The notes beneath the pieces are model-generated. The model ran no database searches. It was given only the letters and a program-made list of their open reading frames with translations, and was not told the origin of the DNA. The translations under genes and the position numbers were made by a program. A stretch of DNA of 64,000 bases from Hyphomicrobiales bacterium. GTDB lineage: Bacteria > Pseudomonadota > Alphaproteobacteria > Rhizobiales > Rhizobiaceae. Positions 63,007-64,000 of this stretch are shown one piece after another. The stretch's first letter is position 1. Each line of letters begins with the position of its first letter. The stretch covers positions 1 to 64,000 of the forward strand of contig UCNG01000022.1 of assembly GCA_900473915.1 (NCBI GenBank), in the 5' to 3' direction.

Positions 63007-63043
63007 GGCGCCGTTCTGATTCAGTCAGATCGAAACGCGCTTT
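63007..63043. repeat. Copy of dispersed repeat B
   Basis: GGCGCCGTTCTGATT and AGATCGAAACGCGCTTTA form an imperfect palindrome around CTGATTCAGTCAG. Related copies are at 43671-43703 and 37541-37568. It follows repeat A by 17 bp and ends 26 bp before fabD. Confidence 0.65.
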
Positions 63044-63068
63044 AATTGCAAAGATGAAAGAGGCTTTC

Positions 63069-64000
63069 ATGGCGGTAGCATTCACTTTTCCAGGGCAGGG
63101 CAGCCAGGCTGTGGGCATGGGCAAGGCTCTGGCAGAGCAGTTTGCAGAAGCGCGCGCCGTCTTTGATGAAGTGGACGCGGCGCTTGGCGAAAAGCTTTCC
63201 GCTACCATGTTCGATGGGCCGGAAGATGTGCTGACCCTGACCGCCAATGCCCAACCGGCGCTGATGGCCGTCTCGATGGCCGTGTTGCGTGTCATGGAAG
63301 CGCGCGGCTTTTCGCTGAAGGACAAGGTTTCCTACGTCGCCGGGCACTCGCTTGGCGAATATTCGGCACTTTGCGCGGCCGGGACATTCTCGCTTGCCGA
63401 TACGGCACGTCTCCTGCGCATTCGCGGCAATGCGATGCAGAAGGCTGTTCCCGTCGGTGAAGGCGCGATGGCTGCAATCATTGGTCTCGAACATGGCGAT
63501 GTGGAAGCCGTCTGCGCGGAAGCAAAAGCTTCCGGCTCGGTCCAGATCGCCAACGACAATGGCGGCGGCCAGCTGGTGATTTCCGGCTCCAAGGCTGCGG
63601 TCGAATTGGCTGCAAAACTGGCGTCGGAAAAGGGCGCAAAGCGCGCAATCATGCTGCCGGTGTCCGCGCCCTTCCATTCGACTTTGATGGCGCCTGCTGC
63701 TGACGCCATGCGCGAAGCGCTCGCCTTGGTCGAAAAGCGCAATCCGATTGTGCCACTTATCGCCAATGTGCGCGCAGCACCGGTCACTGATGCCAATGAG
63801 ATTGCTGATCTGCTGGTCGAGCAGGTTACGGGCCAGGTGCGCTGGCGCGAAACGGTGGAATGGTTCGCAGCCAATGGCGTGACCTCGCTTTATGAAGTAG
63901 GTTCGGGCAAGGTTCTGACTGGTCTGGCGCGCCGCATCTCGAAGGATGTGTCCGGTGCAGCCGTTGGTTCAGCGGAAGAAATCGAAGCGGCGCTCGACGC
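63069..64000 (+). CDS. fabD: Malonyl-CoA:ACP transacylase (3' end cut by the window)
   Basis: FabD loads malonate onto ACP for fatty-acid synthesis. The N-terminal FTFPGQGSQAVGMGK, the nucleophile motif GHSLGEYSALCA (Ser94), and the catalytic His region LPVSAPFHSTLM are intact. About 310 codons are visible, so only the last few residues are missing. AAGAGG lies before ATG 63069. It is divergent from rpsF and probably starts the fabD-fabG-acpP-fabF cluster to the right. Confidence 0.96.
   Translation, partial: MAVAFTFPGQGSQAVGMGKALAEQFAEARAVFDEVDAALGEKLSATMFDGPEDVLTLTANAQPALMAVSMAVLRVMEARGFSLKDKVSYVAGHSLGEYSALCAAGTFSLADTARLLRIRGNAMQKAVPVGEGAMAAIIGLEHGDVEAVCAEAKASGSVQIANDNGGGQLVISGSKAAVELAAKLASEKGAKRAIMLPVSAPFHSTLMAPAADAMREALALVEKRNPIVPLIANVRAAPVTDANEIADLLVEQVTGQVRWRETVEWFAANGVTSLYEVGSGKVLTGLARRISKDVSGAAVGSAEEIEAALD

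Larger units (their letters stand above)
62606..63068. other. Divergent control region between rpsF and fabD
   Basis: This 463-bp stretch holds the rpsF leader with a possible S6:S18-binding hairpin, a 12-bp palindrome AATTGCGCAATT (62932-62943), and the composite repeats A and B (62947-63043) close before fabD. No gene is supported. Confidence 0.6.

Overview
This window is chromosomal DNA from an alphaproteobacterium of the order Hyphomicrobiales, most likely the Brucella/Ochrobactrum (Brucellaceae) clade. The evidence is the moderately high GC content, the style of the proteins (for example a 220-residue RNase HII, RibBX instead of RibBA, DUF6101, DUF1344, DUF2007 and YidB proteins) and neighbourhoods typical of the order: rpsF-rpsR-DUF2232-rplI, dnaB-radA-cvpA-purF, histone deacetylase-xseB with dxs-tlyA-rlmD nearby, and glyQ-glyS. 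The RNase HII sequence is close to, but not the same as, the classical Brucella protein I remember, which favours an Ochrobactrum-type species. This assignment rests on recognition, not on a search. I see no rRNA, tRNA, CRISPR array, intact insertion sequence or prophage.

Layout. 1-9.9 kb: Nudix hydrolase and Lrp regulator divergent from a LysE exporter, rnhB, a PA0069-type radical SAM protein, a glycosyltransferase-like protein, ispE, an S49 peptidase, nhaA, a VOC protein and a tRNA1(Val)-methyltransferase-like gene. 9.9-19.6 kb: polyprenyl diphosphate synthase, a large TPR protein, glyQS, a secreted CGPC protein, the Sua5-type threonylcarbamoyl-AMP synthase and a D-2-hydroxyacid-type FAD dehydrogenase. 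19.6-26.6 kb: a ParE/RHH toxin-antitoxin pair, DUF6101, an acyl-CoA dehydrogenase/enoyl-CoA hydratase operon, purD and ubiA. 26.6-36.7 kb: pdxH, a membrane diguanylate cyclase, a lipoprotein, a DnaJ-class chaperone, fabI, two phosphoesterases, DUF1344, aroC, ribBX and a histone-deacetylase-family hydrolase. 36.7-43.6 kb: xseB, four small accessory genes (DedA, GlsB, YidB, pirin), dxs, tlyA and an rlmD-like gene. 43.6-52 kb: an AT-rich patch with a lone methyltransferase, a LOG protein, MliC, a LysM protein, an ArsR regulator with an Atm1-type ABC exporter, psd-pssA and a small ATPase. 52-64 kb: an SDR, purF, cvpA, radA, dnaB, cfa, rplI, DUF2232, rpsR, rpsF and a nearly complete divergent fabD.

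How it fits together. Most genes are core metabolism: isoprenoid and quinone supply (dxs, ispE, polyprenyl synthase, ubiA), phospholipids and fatty acids (psd, pssA, cfa, fabI, fabD), purines (purD, purF), cofactors (pdxH, ribBX), shikimate (aroC), translation and DNA replication. Accessory signals sit between these blocks. They are several families of short palindromic intergenic repeats (near 8.8, 16.5, 21.2, 23.8, 37.5, 43.7 and 63.0 kb), one of which supplies the last codons and stop of a gene. There is also an AT-rich, foreign-looking methyltransferase directly after one such repeat, and inverted-repeat candidate operators upstream of the VOC gene, the toxin-antitoxin pair, the fatty-acid operon, arsR and aroC. 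I found no clearly new multi-gene system; the best leads are the repeat elements, the AT-rich methyltransferase and the ArsR/Atm1 pair.
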